Assembly (NCBI GenBank): GCA_949987705.1
Contig: OX465282.1
Coordinates: 127,430,310 to 127,494,309, forward strand
Origin: Thereva unica
Taxonomy: Eukaryota > Arthropoda > Insecta > Diptera > Therevidae
Length of the DNA: 64,000 bases
Direction: 5' to 3'
Below, piece after piece: positions 48,250 to 60,910 of the stretch. The notes below the pieces were generated by a model. The model had not been told where the DNA came from and made no database searches. It worked only from the letters and a program-made list of their open reading frames with translations. Made by a program: the position numbers and the translations under genes. Numbering within the stretch: the first letter of the stretch is position 1; every line of letters begins with the position of its first letter.

Positions 48250-50980
48250 GGTTAATTATTTATGAGAGGTCTCAGCTATATATGAACGCCAATAAAATGA
48301 ATATGTGGGCAGAGAAAGGTCATAATAACAGCCATCCAAGAGGACCAGAAGAAGTAGATAGTAACGACTTAGACATAGTACAAAAAAATAGTTCCTGGGG
48401 GCCTGGCCTTTCTTCAGATCTTAATAGGTTTGGCAGCTATTGGCGTCTTGAAGGGTATGTGGCTAGAAGAAGACATTTCGTTGGGGCGTAAATGAAGACC
48501 CTTCCAACATTTGTCGCTCCCTTGAGCTCTAGCTATGGAGGAAGAGGAATCCCCTGGGCTGGACGATAGTTTCTTTTCATTAAGTTCCAAGTACCTGTAT
48601 CGCGATCATCTGTTTGTTAAGTAATATTTTATTTTAGGTGCAGTTGAAACCTAATAAATAATACTGAGTACACAGAGACATAATATTTTTTTTTTACGTT
48701 TTCCAGTCGTTGTATATTGTTAAAGAAATTTTCACATAGATGAAAAGAAATCGACATTTTAAAGTAGCATTTCACATGAATTCGTTCTATCTCTTTAGTG
48801 CTTCCTGAATGATCCAAATAAGTTTAAATTATACTGCATTAATATTTCAACCTTTATTTCCTGTATAAACAAAATCATTAAAAAACGTCACCATTTACGT
48901 AGGTATGGCCATACAAGAAAGATAACAGTAAACAAATTGACTCACCCGAATTTCTCGGAAACTCATTTACTTTCAAGAAATGTGCATCTCTCGATAATGT
49001 TTCCGAATGTTTCGGGCTTTAACTAGATTTTTCCGAATTTTTACCTGAATTTTTCAAAATACAAAAACACCAAAACTAGCCTCTTCGCGGCGGCGCAATA
49101 CTCCAGTTTGCTTTGGTATTGTAAACTGAACGAGACGGTGACCTTGGCTTTGCATTGCTGCCGGCTGCTACCTATGTGCACCTTATGCAAGACCTGGAAA
49201 TTATGCAGGGTGCAAACCAAATCTTTAATATTGCGAAACAGCGTGGTGTTTTCGGTTTCTTTATTTACGCAGTTTGTAACATGTTTGGAGTACATTGAAT
49301 GTGCTACAGTTTTTTTGAGATGCTCTGTTAAGGTGTTTAGAGTTGATTAGAAACTTCTTGGGGATCAAATATTTACCTGGTTTGTGCTGCGAGGTTGACT
49401 TTGTTATTGACACCTTTTAAGATGCTGTTTAACAATATTTAATAATGTTATACAGACCGACAATGGTTTTACTGATGTTTGCGTAGACCATTGTAAAATG
49501 TATGAAGATTTTTGTGGTGTAATTCGGATAATCCTTGTGAAAATTAAAAAAAAACACGCATCTGTGCTATAAAAGTTTTTATGGTTTTTGTTTGCAGAAT
49601 CATGTCTATGCAAAGAAATGTTGTTTAAATACTAAAGAACTGCTCATTTTGTTTGCATATTTGCTAACCAATTGTCTTTAAGTCATTTCTCGATTAAATC
49701 AACAGTGTCATGTCTAAAAAAAAAGAAAAAAATGATTTCCAAATTTAAGGGGTTTTTCTGGTTACGATTTCCAAAAAAAATATTTTTGAACATTGACGTT
49801 CAAATATAGTAAAAAATGTTTTTTTTAGATTTAAAAATTTTTTTTACATACTAAAAATCCGTAGGTATATCAAAAATTTTACTCGGGCAAATAGAAAATA
49901 GATACATACATGCATGAGTTGTTCCATAAGGAATCCCGGGTAGAGCCATTGTCTGTTACGGGAAGTCGTCTCCCAGCGATTTCAGGTAATTTTTTGGTAA
50001 ATTTCAAATTGGGCATCAATTTATTTCTTCAATTTAATAGATGCCCGATAGTGAAGAACGCGAGACCGTTGCAATTACTCCTAGAAGAAATGCCAGTGGA
50101 AAGCGATCTACAACATAGACAAACAATGTCCGGGTTAGATCACTTCAACGATTCCATGGAATTTATGGCACAAAGCTTTCCATAATTGCTGCTACAAAGA
50201 AGGCAACATCTGATCAAGATAACCTTTAGGTATTATTATGATTGTAATTATTTCTTTTATTTCAATTTTATTGAGGCTTTGAATTACAAAAGGAAGATAG
50301 AAATAAGGTGTTTATAATTTTTATTTTGGAGCAATATAGTTTTATTAATAGTCCGGGGAAATTAGCACAAAAAACGCACGGAGACAAAACTCCAAAATGG
50401 TTGAAAATTGGTCCACAGCTTCCTTGACAAGAGGGCTTTTTGTAGGCAATAACGTTTCGTATTGACTAATCAAAAAAATTTTGAAAATACCAGTTTTAGA
50501 GTGAAATTTTGGCCAAAAAGTAATTTTTGATCACTTTGACCTTGAATAACTTTAACCCTTTGAAAGTTCGGGTCAACATTTTTGTAAGCACTAAAGATGT
50601 AGAGAATTTTATTTTCAACTTTTTGGGCATGGGGTTGTATGACCCATAGAAACCGAGATACAAGTAAAACTCTGGAAAAATGCAATATTTCCGGCGGCCA
50701 TGTTTGTTTTTTTTTTGTGATACCGAAATTATTTTCTTAAAAAGTGTCAAAGAAGCAAGCTGTGGACCAAATTTCAGTCATTTTGGAGTTTTGTTTTCTT
50801 AAAATGCTAATTTCACCGGATTTTTATACTTTAAAAAAGGATTTGTACTTATTTAATATTATTTATTTAAATGAAGATAGATTTTTTTGTAATTATGAAA
50901 ATTATTTTTATTTTATAAAATATTGAAAATTTTTAATCAAATAAAATCAAATTTTAAATATTTTTTTTAATAAGAAGCTA
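48250..50980. other. Intergenic, no gene supported
   Basis: AT-rich with poly-A/T tracts. Frames near 49041-49350 and 49910-50185 are unrecognised. Confidence 0.4.
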
Positions 50981-50984
50981 AGGT

Positions 50985-51055
50985 GCCACTCTTTATACTA
51001 CCAGTCCGTCATGTCGTTCACGTCATGGTACAATATCTAGTAGTAAGGCTCGAAA
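50985..51055 (-). mobile_element. 3' UTR scrap of non-LTR family A
   Basis: CCGTCATGTCGTTCACGTCA and ATGGTACAATATCTAGTAG match the 3' ends near 31805-31850 and, inverted, 6137-6190. Confidence 0.6.
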
Positions 51056-51059
51056 ATAT

Positions 51060-52130
51060 AAAAAAGATAAATGTAAATAAAAAAACTTCATATAAAAAAT
51101 AAACAAAAAAATTCTTTAAATATTATATAGTACTGCGATTGCAAAATTTTTGAATTATTTGCATAATATCTTCTAATACTATCAACGTTATCATCGCTCG
51201 TTTATTTCATTTATAGGTAAGGGTAGCTATTTACAAGCTAGTTAAATTTTTTCATTGAGATACTTGCCTGTCTCTGAAGCAGTAGCATTTACGCTATAAA
51301 TGTGTGTAGATCTAGAACCGTATACGGCATCCATCAAACTCAATAAATGTTGCACTTTTTCTTATATTTCCGGTTATGTATTTTATATTTTTATTGGGTC
51401 CTGCACAGATACGAAACGTATTTATTTTATTTCTTGATATCTTTCGTTAAATATTTTGTTTATAATCGGATAATAGAATTTATCTAATTTTGAAATTATT
51501 AATTTATAATTATTTTTTTATATCCATCGGAATGGCGAACTCCGAGTCCAAGACTATTTAAATCTTGACTAACTCCTTCCATAAATTCTTTCATTGTTCT
51601 CGTCAATCTCCAAATTCCATTCAACCTATGCAAATTTAATAAAATTGATTCAAATTTGTGTGGGCATTGATCTAGCCAAGTGCAGCATTGTAGGTTCAAA
51701 CCGGACAGGACGTTTTGACTTTTTTCTTTTTATCTCTTTTTAAATCCATTCTGATTGGATTAACGTTGTAAAGAATTACAAATTCTCCGGTGAGAAATTT
51801 CGTATACCCATATACATAGATTGTAAGAGTATTTTGAATTGAATAGCTATTTAGCCGACTTTTTGAAAAGTTTTATTTACATATTTAGTCAACCCAGGGT
51901 AATGGCCACGCAGTGATTAAATGCTTACTTCTTGTCCGTGCGGCATGCGAAACTACGATTTCGGCATGCGGAACTTTTGTTTTTAATAATCTTTATATTC
52001 TCAAAATACTCCAATTTTTTAAAATTTCTTTCGGGGAATTTTGTTTCATATTAATAAGTTTTTTTTTTTTTAAATTACCCCGAAAATACATTAGTGCAAA
52101 AACTATATAGCTACTGCCTGGATTCTTATT
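51060..52130. other. Intergenic, no gene
   Basis: AT-rich. No repeat ends or coding motifs seen. Confidence 0.4.
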
Positions 52131-52136
52131 AATGGT

Positions 52137-52253
52137 CACGGTATACAGAAACAAGGTAATATAAAAGACTGTATACCGTAAACTGTATTTTAGTGTTGAA
52201 GTCACTTGGTTTTCGAAGCTGTCAGTCTCTTTTATATTACCTTGTATACCGTG
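52137..52253. mobile_element. 117-bp foldback element with CGGTATAC ends
   Basis: CACGGTATAC...AAGGTAATATAAAAGACTG is mirrored by CAGTCTCTTTTATATTACCT then TGTATACCGTG. Much of its right half recurs at 63915-64000 (CTGTATACCGTAAA, ATTTTAGTG, GTCACTT, TCAGTCTCTTTTATATT). Confidence 0.72.
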
Positions 52254-52259
52254 TTCGAG

Positions 52260-53470
52260 GGCGACGTGTCAAACTTCTCATAAAGGTAGGCTCACACGCA
52301 AAGATTTAGTTGTGCAAACTGTCTGGCGCAAGTCGATTTGTGCAAATAAACTGAGTGACTTGACTTGACTTGTTTTGTGCATCACGGGATTGTTTCCTCA
52401 TCTACATATATTGTCCTGGGTACTTGAACTACTTTATGTATATCTATCTTGCTATTAGACAACTCACATTAAAACGGACATCAGTTAACCTTGAACTAAT
52501 CATCACAAATTAGTTATCCTATTACATATACTCGTTTTCCTAGTTTGTATTTATTTTTAAAATTCCCCCAGTTTTGTTCTACATAAAAATCTTGCTATTC
52601 TCCTAGCTTTAAAAGATTCCCCTAAAACGTTGTCCTCTCTAGAGTATTACCAAAACTTTATAAAAGCAGATTTACGATTTGAATATTTCCCCAAACTTGA
52701 ATTACAACTTTGAATCAAGCAAATCCCAAAGCATAAAAAACAAATACGAATTTACCAACGAATTTTCTACAATATACAGTTGCATGCATGTGTGCAAAAT
52801 TAGGATAAGTTTCTAAATAGCCCGGGGTGATAAAAAGTTGCAACTGAAAACATCCCTTTTCAATTAGGGTGCAACGAAAAAGTCTTTTTATGCAGTTAGT
52901 GATAACTTTGGACAAGAATTCCTGACGCGTTGCAATTTGTAGGAATTAATAAGATTAAAAGCTAAGCGCCGAAAGCGTCACAGCTAAAGAAGTGAGAGTT
53001 GGACAAAAAATATCGTCAATGGCATCGTATTTTTGGGGGCTGGAGTTTCGGGTAGCAGGTTAGCTTTGTTAGCATAGCAACAAGCCAAAAATGCAGCAAC
53101 TAAAAACGGGGACTATAGGACATTCACACTTTGATTTTATAGCCAAAATAGTGTTTTTGGTTAGACACAAACAAATTTCAGATTATTTAGGGAAGATTCA
53201 GTAATGTTATTTTCTATTTGGTTTCCAAAGGCCTACAAAACACCGTATAAATAGAACTGGAAGTCTAAGACCATTTTTACTAAAGTAATGCAGTACACAT
53301 TGAAAATCTTAGCCTTGATCAGACGAGAGCTTCATTTTGTAGTTATTAGACTGGATAAGACAGTAGACTACTTGAGGGCTCCTGACAGTTAATGGATTAG
53401 GGGGTGTAACGAAACCTAGAGAGCCATCAATGGATGTTGTTTGGGGTGGTAATATCTATATATATACATG
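52260..53470. other. Intergenic, no gene
   Basis: Short open frames without similarity. GACTTGACTTGACTTG near 52351 is a short direct repeat. Confidence 0.4.
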
Positions 53471-53476
53471 TGTATA

Positions 53477-54590
53477 TCTTATATATTAATAGGCAAACAA
53501 AAAGTTTGTACACGCTAAGGCTTTTTTGTTCGTGGACCGATTTCGTTTAAATTTTCAGAAAATGTTCTTTTAATGGCATAGTTTTGTAATAAGGAATTTC
53601 AACGAAATCGATTCACGAATAAAAAAGTTATAGCGATTTTAATTTTTCGGATTTTAAAAAGCCGTTGGAAAATTTGAATTTTTTGTGAGCATCAACGTAG
53701 AGCTGAGTAGCCTACGATTGACACAAATGCCGTTTCAGTGAAGCGAATGAGAAACAGAGAAAAACAAGCGTTTGTGTGGATTTTTGGCGGCATAACTGAC
53801 ATAAAAAAACTCGGCCACTTTGTGCGTGCATTTTTTTATACTCTTTTGTGTATAGTATTATTGAGTTGTATTGTGTAAGGGGCTGCCGTTCGTTTTTTGG
53901 CGAATGCCTTTAGAAATTTTAATTGATTCATTGCACCTTTAGAAATTTTGACTGATTCTTTTAAATGTGCTTTGAATGTTATTCCGGTTAATTTTGATTC
54001 GTTTTCGTGTGGTTCTTTTAATATGAGTTGTCATTTTTGTCGTGCCAAACATTTTCTGACTGAAGTAACTTTACGTAATACTGAGGCATTTTCTTTGTGT
54101 TGTCATAAAGGCAAAGTTAATCTACCTCCACTTTCTCAAAATTACTTTTTCAATAATTTTTTTGAAGGATTAACTTCGAATGAAAGTGGTATCATCATCA
54201 TTGTGCTCCTTTAATCCCTCATGGGACATAGGGCGGAAAAGTGGTATTAAAATTCGTTCTAAAATTTTTTTTTGCAAATATTCGTTCGTATAATGCTGCC
54301 TTTGCAATGATTAGCTCTGAGTGTAATTTGTCAAATGACACTGTAAATGGCATTTATCATTTTACCACATAGCCAAGCAAGACGTCATGGATGCGATTAA
54401 AAAAATCCTGGGAAATAGATGCTCTGGAGCGACAATGGAAATGTTTCATAGTAATTAAAAATTCGCCATTGCGAATAATTTTTTTTTTTTAAATAAAAAT
54501 ATTTAAATTGAATTTAAATTCGAACAGATCGAGAATTTTATATATTTATTGGTTTTGTGACCGAATTTCGGTAACGGGGATCCCAACTAG
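53477..54590 (+). mobile_element. Helitron copy 1 (1,114 bp)
   Basis: It opens TCTTATATATTAATAGGC after an A and ends CCGAATTTCGG (a palindromic 3' stem), then GGATCCCAACTAG, before a T. TC...CTAG ends, A/T insertion and a hairpin about 15 bp before CTAG are the Helitron hallmarks. The same 1,114 bp appears inverted at 61390-62503. It keeps only part of the RepHel N-terminus, so it is non-autonomous. Confidence 0.92.
53948..54365 (+). pseudogene. Helitron RepHel N-terminal fragment
   Basis: The 88-codon frame holds CHFCRAKHFLTEVTL and FSLCCHKGKVNLPPL, the CxxC...FxxE...CCxxGKVxLPxL region before the Rep domain. After a stop near 54214 a shifted frame gives FFANIRSYNAAFAMIS and NGIYHF, matching the next RepHel block (IRxYNxAFAFxS). 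No HUH Rep motif and no helicase motif remain, so rolling-circle activity would have to come from elsewhere. Confidence 0.88.
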
Positions 54591-55345
54591 TATATATAAA
54601 AATGAATGTGTGTTGGTTTGTAATGCGACACTAAAACTCAAAACTAGGCGGCCGATTGAGCTTAAACTTTCACAGAATGGGTATGTTGACTAAATATGGG
54701 TAAACTGCAAGGTACGAATGCGATCGGGTAGATGGCGCCCAAGAAAAATAGAAAAAAGGGAATTGCATAGGAAATATTTGACACAAAAAAAGAAGCTAAA
54801 CCTGCAATTTCATGTAACAGATCAACCCCAAATTTTGCCCATATATATGTATAGTTCGCGTGATAATGCAATATGACATTTATGTAAAAAAAATCAAAAT
54901 GGCGGCTACAAGATGGCGACTGAATTTCGCAATTGCGTTTCCCAATTTTTGGGTATCAAAGGAAAGGGTATGATAAATAGAATACAATTAGCTGTGTGGC
55001 ATCCTTCCGAATTCAAAATGGCGGCCAACACAAAATGACCCTTTTCTTTAGAAGCCGCTCGGTATGGGTATCAAATCAAAGGGTATGACAAGTAGAATTC
55101 TCTTAGCTGTGTGGCGTCATTTCAAAATGGCGGCCAACACAAAATGGCGGTTTACCTTTTCCTTTACTTCGCTCTCGTTATGGATATTAAATGAAAGTGT
55201 ATAACAGGTAGTAAGAAAATAAGCCGGAAGACGTCATTTAAAATCAAATATAGCGGTCATCACAAAATGGTGGAAGACATATAATAGACTAAAAATAGAA
55301 AATAAATATATGGTTTGAAAAAAAAAAAAAACTAAAAAATACGCT
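54591..55345. repeat. Repetitive segment with recurring AAAATGGCGGC units
   Basis: After TATATATAAAAATGAATGTG, units of roughly 110 bp repeat TATCAAAGG(AAA)GGGTATGA, TAGAAT, TTAGCTGTGTGGC and CAAAATGGCGGCCAACACAA three or more times with divergence. It directly adjoins the 3' end of Helitron copy 1 and may be the element that Helitron jumped into. Confidence 0.7.
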
Positions 55346-55887
55346 TTTATTTTAAAATAAACTAAAAAGTAAAAAAAATAATTTTGATGGTAAAGTTTTC
55401 ACTGCTCTAGCCAAAATATGGGAACAAACTACCTTTCGAAATGTAAAAAGCGTGGAGCGCTAACGAAAAGTTCCAGTGTTAATAAAATAGCATAGGAAAA
55501 GAGTTAGGATCTGTGCGAATTATTAATTAATTGATGACTATATTAAATTTTGCAGTTTTTGCCGTTAATGTAGGGAATTTCTGTGTGAATTCTTTTGATG
55601 GCAAAATTCAACTGACATAGGTAACTGTTAGGTATTCGAATGCTGTGAAGGCATTCATTTTTACTTTTATAATTTAGAGTCTATGTTTAACAACTACAGA
55701 AACTAACAATATGATTGCAGTATTATGATATTGGTAACATCGTTGTATTTTAATGTAATAATGGCCTACTTAAAATATATTTCATGCAGGAGAAAAATTG
55801 TGCATTTATGATTTGATTACTTTTTGGCGCTTTTTTGGGAAAAAACAATTTGGAGGGGAGTTCTGCACAGGTCGTCTAATCCCCCGC

Positions 55888-56124
55888 CAGGGCCGGCGTT
55901 TAGGTTTTTTGCGCCCGTTGCAGTATGCCATATTGCGCCCCATCACTTCTATATTTTTTGATCGTAGTGAAGGAAAATGAAAAAACACCTAATTCCTGTA
56001 ATAGATGTAAATGAAGTTACAAGAACACTTTTAGAATTTTTTGAAAGATTTTCTGACATTGCGTCCTCGTCCAATTGCGCCCGGTGCAAGTGCACCATTA
56101 GCACCTATGGAAGCGCCGTCCCTG
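55888..56124. mobile_element. hAT-type MITE, 237 bp
   Basis: Ends CAGGGCCGGCG and CGCCGTCCCTG are inverted repeats with one mismatch. Flanks TCCCCCGC and TCCGCCGC match at 7 of 8 positions, an 8-bp duplication typical of hAT. Interior CCCGTTGCA/TTGCGCCC motifs repeat. Noncoding. Confidence 0.75.
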
Positions 56125-56129
56125 TCCGC

Positions 56130-57525
56130 CGCCATACCAAAATCTATGCTTACGATTCTGAATAGGTGTCTGTTGTGCACGTAGTACACAATTTTCCATA
56201 ACCGAATCTTAAAAAGTTGTAACATACTCTAAATTTTGTTAAATATCCAATCGATTCTAGGGCATCATAAAATATGTTCAACTAGTTCGATAGCAGGCAA
56301 TATGTCAATACATTGTTCTTGTTTATAATAATATAACTGACCTCGGGGACCACCCTGCGTTGTGAAGCTTTTAGCCACGCGTATTCATTTTATAATAGTC
56401 CAATTTCGATGCATATTTAATTTGTTTCCATTTTGATAACTTAACCAAAACATTTAATAAGCTGCAAAACAAGTAAGAAAGCATTTTCGATATCACATAG
56501 TAGGCAAGCAATAAAATGAATAGAATTACCTACCGGTTGCATAATTTACATTTAAGGCACATATCGAAGAAGTAACCGGTTTCAACTGATAGCATTGGTT
56601 GAGGTAGAGATCTGCCATTCTAGATTTCGTCAGAAACAAGTGGAATGAGTCCAAAGTCAGCCACTAGCAATATCCAAAATGCTGGTCATTCTCACCTAGA
56701 TACAAAAGCGTCTTAACGTCGCTTAACACATTAGAAAAAAAGCGAAAATAATAAACTTTTACAAACAAGTTTTTCGAGATGAAATGCAAATTGTGCATTC
56801 AGAGATTTCTCTAGACAATCCATAACAAATAAAGGTGGTCACCGAAGGTAAAACACACACAATTAGTTTATGCAAGTCGAATGAATATATGTGTGACGCC
56901 GAATAGATTTATTTTGTAATGTTTTATGCAAATATTTGTGATACAGAATAGAGATTATTTATTTACATTTTTTTTATCGTGAGAAATTCACTGCAGAAAT
57001 TCAATGTCGAACTGCAGAAGCTTTTATAACCGGCATTTTTCATATTTTTCCGGTAGTAAGTAGTTAGGTTTTGACCTGACAAAACTGGTTAACGGCTGTC
57101 GGAACGAGCAGTCAACACGTTTCTGATTGCGACGTCAGGTGAACAGAGAATAATCATTTATAGTAAATGCAAATTATATTTTGTCGCGCGTGCACATAAA
57201 CCCCGAGAGTTTAACGCACCATAAATGCACTTAAATAATGTGAAGTATATTTTATTTAATTCAGCGACATTTCCTTCGATTTCTTTCTTTTGTTATTTTT
57301 TTTTTATGTTTTTTAGTAATTTTTATTGTTTTATCATTATTTTTATATTTATTATTTATTGTTGAGATTTTGTTCTTAAAATAGTAAGTGAATCTCGCAA
57401 GTCTGAGGCAATAAGTGGAAGATCAATATACATAGATAGGTATATTACGTCCTTATATCGATAAAGATAACGTACCCTTTGTTGATCTGTTTTGATTTGC
57501 ATATCGTTATACGATATTCACTTAA
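56130..57525. other. Intergenic, no gene
   Basis: AT-rich with a poly-T stretch at about 57298-57306. No coding motif recognised. Confidence 0.4.
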
Positions 57526-57529
57526 ACTG

Positions 57530-58330
57530 TTGGTTAGTCCGAAAAGTTCCTGGTGTTTTCTCGACAGATGGCATCACTTTGCAAATAACTCACAAAAAAC
57601 ACTTGTCTGAAAGATGACATTTTGAGTGTTTAGGGTGTGTTTCAATTTAAATCACAATCAGTAATCAGAAATCAGTGATGGAAATTAACCCTAATTATTG
57701 ATGGACAATTGTTTGAATACGACAAAAAATGATGGAATGTGGGACTTATGTGATGTTGGCAAGATGGAGTGATTGCAAGTATTGATGGAACTTGAAACAC
57801 ACCCTTACTTTGAATGTATTAACACCAATATTGACGCAATGCTTAGATAGTTATTTTCGTTTGAAGATGGCGAAAAAAAAATGAAAATTTGCTTTATATT
57901 TGGATCAGTGCATTAATGATGTTGTTTTTCCAAGTGCATAAACTGAAGGTCGACGGGGAGGGGTTAAACTATCTGCATCAACTTGTTATAAAAACCGGTG
58001 GTAAATGTATCTTAATCTTATTCTTAGTGCAAAGTGTTTAGTGTGTTCTAACGGAGGTTTTGTTCGCCCATCATGTGTATGTTGGTCACGACCAGCTTTA
58101 GCATGTGGTGTTTCCTTTGTCCTACCCACTGTCAACGCTTAATTTTGTTAGTACAGCATCCACTTTTCATCACTAGTCACAATTTGTATAATTTTTTATA
58201 TTCCTGGGTGACAGCAAGGAATATCACACATTAAATCTTTCCGCGAGATTACACCACGAAAGTTGGTAAGGAGCCTATTGATCCAGCTTGCTGATTTTCC
58301 CGATGGCTTGAAGATATAGATCAGGAGTGG
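57530..58330 (-). pseudogene. mariner transposase relic
   Basis: The minus strand near 58060-58200 reads QIVTSDEKWMLY (first catalytic Asp block, mariner VTGDEKW) and then HAKAGRDQHTHDGRTK. WINRLLTNFRGVI lies upstream. GTTAGTCCGAAAAGTTCCTG at 57531 resembles a mariner terminal repeat; the right-hand repeat was not found. It is multiply broken and interrupted by a small MITE. Confidence 0.7.
57633..57804. mobile_element. 172-bp Harbinger-type MITE with TTA duplication
   Basis: GGGTGTGTTTCAA and TTGAAACACACCC form perfect inverted ends, and TTA lies on both sides (57630-57632 and 57805-57807). It interrupts the mariner relic. Confidence 0.82.
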
Positions 58331-58519
58331 CGAGCCTATGGCACGGGTGGCAGAGGTGGCACATTTGAAAAATTTGCTGGCGCGCGATTTGCTGGTGCAT
58401 TGCTTAAATTAACAGACGGACGCCATAGGCGTAACTAGGGGGAGAAAGGGGGTTCAGTGGAAAAAAATCTCAATGCCCTGACGTCACGTACACAGTTTAA
58501 GATGATGTGGTGAAATGAC

Positions 58520-58745
58520 ATGAAATAGAGGTAGAGAACTTGTCTATTTGCGAGTCGCAGAAACGAACTACTGGTCGGCCATAAACGCCTTCAACTGAAC
58601 CAAACATCGCCAAAGTAAAGGAAATGGTGAATGAAAATCGTCATTTAAGTTTCTGTGCGTCGCGAATCAATTCGTACTATTTTAAATGATTGTTTTGGGC
58701 ATGAAACACGTTGCCGGTCGACTAGTGCTGAAAACCCTGAAATTC
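58520..58745 (+). pseudogene. mariner transposase N-terminal relic, opposite strand
   Basis: TPSTEPNIAKVKEMVNENRH followed by SIRTILNDCFGHET matches the mariner helix-turn-helix region (NxxKVKEMVxENRxxSxREIA...ESVRxILxDxLGM). It is on the strand opposite to the catalytic relic at 57530-58330, so two elements or an inversion are needed. Confidence 0.72.
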
Positions 58746-59039
58746 CGACCCCACGTTCACAAAATGCCCAAATTCCACAAATCTTATCGAACAGTCACCG
58801 TATTTCCCTGATATGGCTTCACACTCAAGATGTTTCACCCTCAGAGAAGGAGAAAAATCTACTAATAGAAGTCTCCATAAGTTTCTACAATCATTTGACT
58901 CAGATACCGTTTTTTTCGAATTGAAGGCAAAAAGCAAAAGGGGTATTATAAAACGTCAATGATTTAGTGGCAGATGCCTATAAATTTAACATTTCTCATC
59001 TGGCTTTTTTGCTCAGTCAGTATTTTACCGCTTTCATCA

Positions 59040-59900
59040 ACATCATCGTTGGCGGTACAGCCCTCTGTAAGTCTTGGTTTTGTCAAGAATTTTCTTCCGG
59101 TCCTGCAATTCTCCCTTCCAGTTTGAGATCCGTAAGTTCATTTCGATGTCGTCTTTATATCTCTTCCTGGGTCTTCCTCGTGACCTTCTTTTCTCTAGCG
59201 TTTGGAGGAACAGAATTTTTGGGGGCGCTTCTTCGCTCATTTTCGTTACATGTCCGGAAGAATTTTTCTTTGGCAGCTTCCGAGGTCCTGCTCGTAAGGC
59301 CTAGTAATCATCCATGTTTCCGATCTGTACATCGGTTTTATTTCTGTTTTGTATAACTTAAATTTGATGGTCATGCATAATGTTTTTGCTTTATAATATA
59401 TCAACATGCTTTAGTATATTTTGTGTGCAAGCAGTATTTTTCTAATCTGAGTTCCTAAGTAGGTGAACTCCTTTAAGGATTCTATGTTATATCTGTCGAT
59501 TGTTATATTTTATCCTGGGGCCGGTTCGTGTATGTCGAAAACGAAAATTTTTTTTCGTCTCGGGTTCGCGTAAGTCGAAAAAATTGAAAATTTTCGTCTG
59601 AAGCCGACGAAAGGCACTCGAAAGGTTTTGGGGTATCGAGTTTTTGCATTAGGACACGAAGAATTTTCTTTCGACCTATGCGAACGCTAAAGTTTTCGTC
59701 GACAAAATTTTTCGACTTCAATTTTTTTTCTTCGTACGATTATCGTCGTTCGCCATACACGAACCGGCCCCTGTTCTTTCTCTACTGTTTCTATTAGGGA
59801 TCCGCATATGTAATAATATGTCCAGATTTTGATGCTGGGTTTTCTAACTATACATAGGGTTCCTTTGCTACAGTCATTGACCTTCCTATGATAATAGTAT
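59040..59900 (-). pseudogene. RTE-like polymerase C-terminus, split by a MITE
   Basis: The minus strand gives KLYKTEIKPMYRSETWMI and RKILPDM, then a frame with RGRPRKRYKDDIEMNLRISN and KTKTYRGLYRQR: the YGSETW and GRPRxRWxDD...NW...TxRGL blocks of RTE-type elements. Stops and frame changes occur. The coding trail continues on both sides of the element at 59517-59771. Confidence 0.78.
59517..59771. mobile_element. 255-bp MITE with perfect 18-bp ends
   Basis: GGGGCCGGTTCGTGTATG and its exact inverse bound a segment rich in GTCGAAAA/TTTTCGAC motifs on both strands. No target duplication is visible. Superfamily unknown. Confidence 0.85.
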
Positions 59901-60739
59901 CATATGTCATTAGCTGAATAGACGTGGCCTCCCGGACCGCATTTTTAAATAAGATGTTAATTGGAAGCAGAATAGGGAGTCACTTTCCTTTCAAAACCGG
60001 CCTTTGGACCGGTTATGGCGGAGTTCGGTTTTCCATTTATACTGCTAATATTTGATCCAGAAATCACCAAAGATCCTTACCGATGCCAGATGCCTCATTT
60101 GTGCAGGATAATAAAACCAGCTCATTTCGCTCAAAACAAATTGTTTACCAGATCTAAAATTTTAGCTATTAAGATTTATGCATGGCCGAACTTGCGAGGG
60201 TGACAATGCATTTTCGTATATCTTGAATTAGGAGTCTGGACTGCCCCAACATGAAGTGCGGACGTAATACCCGTCGCTTAACCTCGTAACTCTAATTAAC
60301 AAATTATCCAAATTAGTTTATAATAGTCAGAATACAAAAAACAATTTAATAAATAAAAATAATAACATTAATAAACCCAACAATAAATAAAAATCGGTGT
60401 ATTTTCCATCAAGAAACTAAATCAAACGAGTGAAAACAACGAGTGTGCAGGTAACCACCATCGCCTCAAATATTACACCAAGCATCCTGCTGATGGACGG
60501 CAAGTGAGTTTCCTCTATCCTTTTCCATGCACAACCAGCTTGGCTTTGCTGGCGTTACAGCCTTTGTCGGGAATCACTTGATTCTGGAGGCATAACACTC
60601 CGAAATGGCTGTCTACCGCTAACCCCGATGGCTGTGTCTCCGACTCAGAAGCCTGCTACTGAGGATATCAAAGCCCGTTGCAAAATTTTTTGATTTGATT
60701 TTTGATCCATCCATGGGCTTCATGCAAATTTCTTGCCTT

Positions 60740-60910
60740 TGCTGTGAACTCCTAAAACACCCAGGATTTCAAACGTAAGGTCCATCGCCTCCTCCCTCAG
60801 CACCCTCCAGATTGCAAGCTAACTGCTAGACACTGCACAATGATGAGTATGAGACATGATGGACTGGTGGTACATAGAATGGCTTCTGAGCTTGGACTTT
60901 GACATTAAAA
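60740..60910 (+). mobile_element. 3' end scrap of non-LTR family A
   Basis: Coding remnants corresponding to FKRxVHRxL...HPPD, then CTGCTAGACACTGCACAATG, GATGGACTGGTGGTAC and CTTCTGAGCTTGGAC, parallel 6137-6215. Confidence 0.65.

Noticed and set aside
48063..48491. 142-codon open frame as a host gene
   Set aside because: It begins inside interspersed repeat family B and shows no domain or motif.
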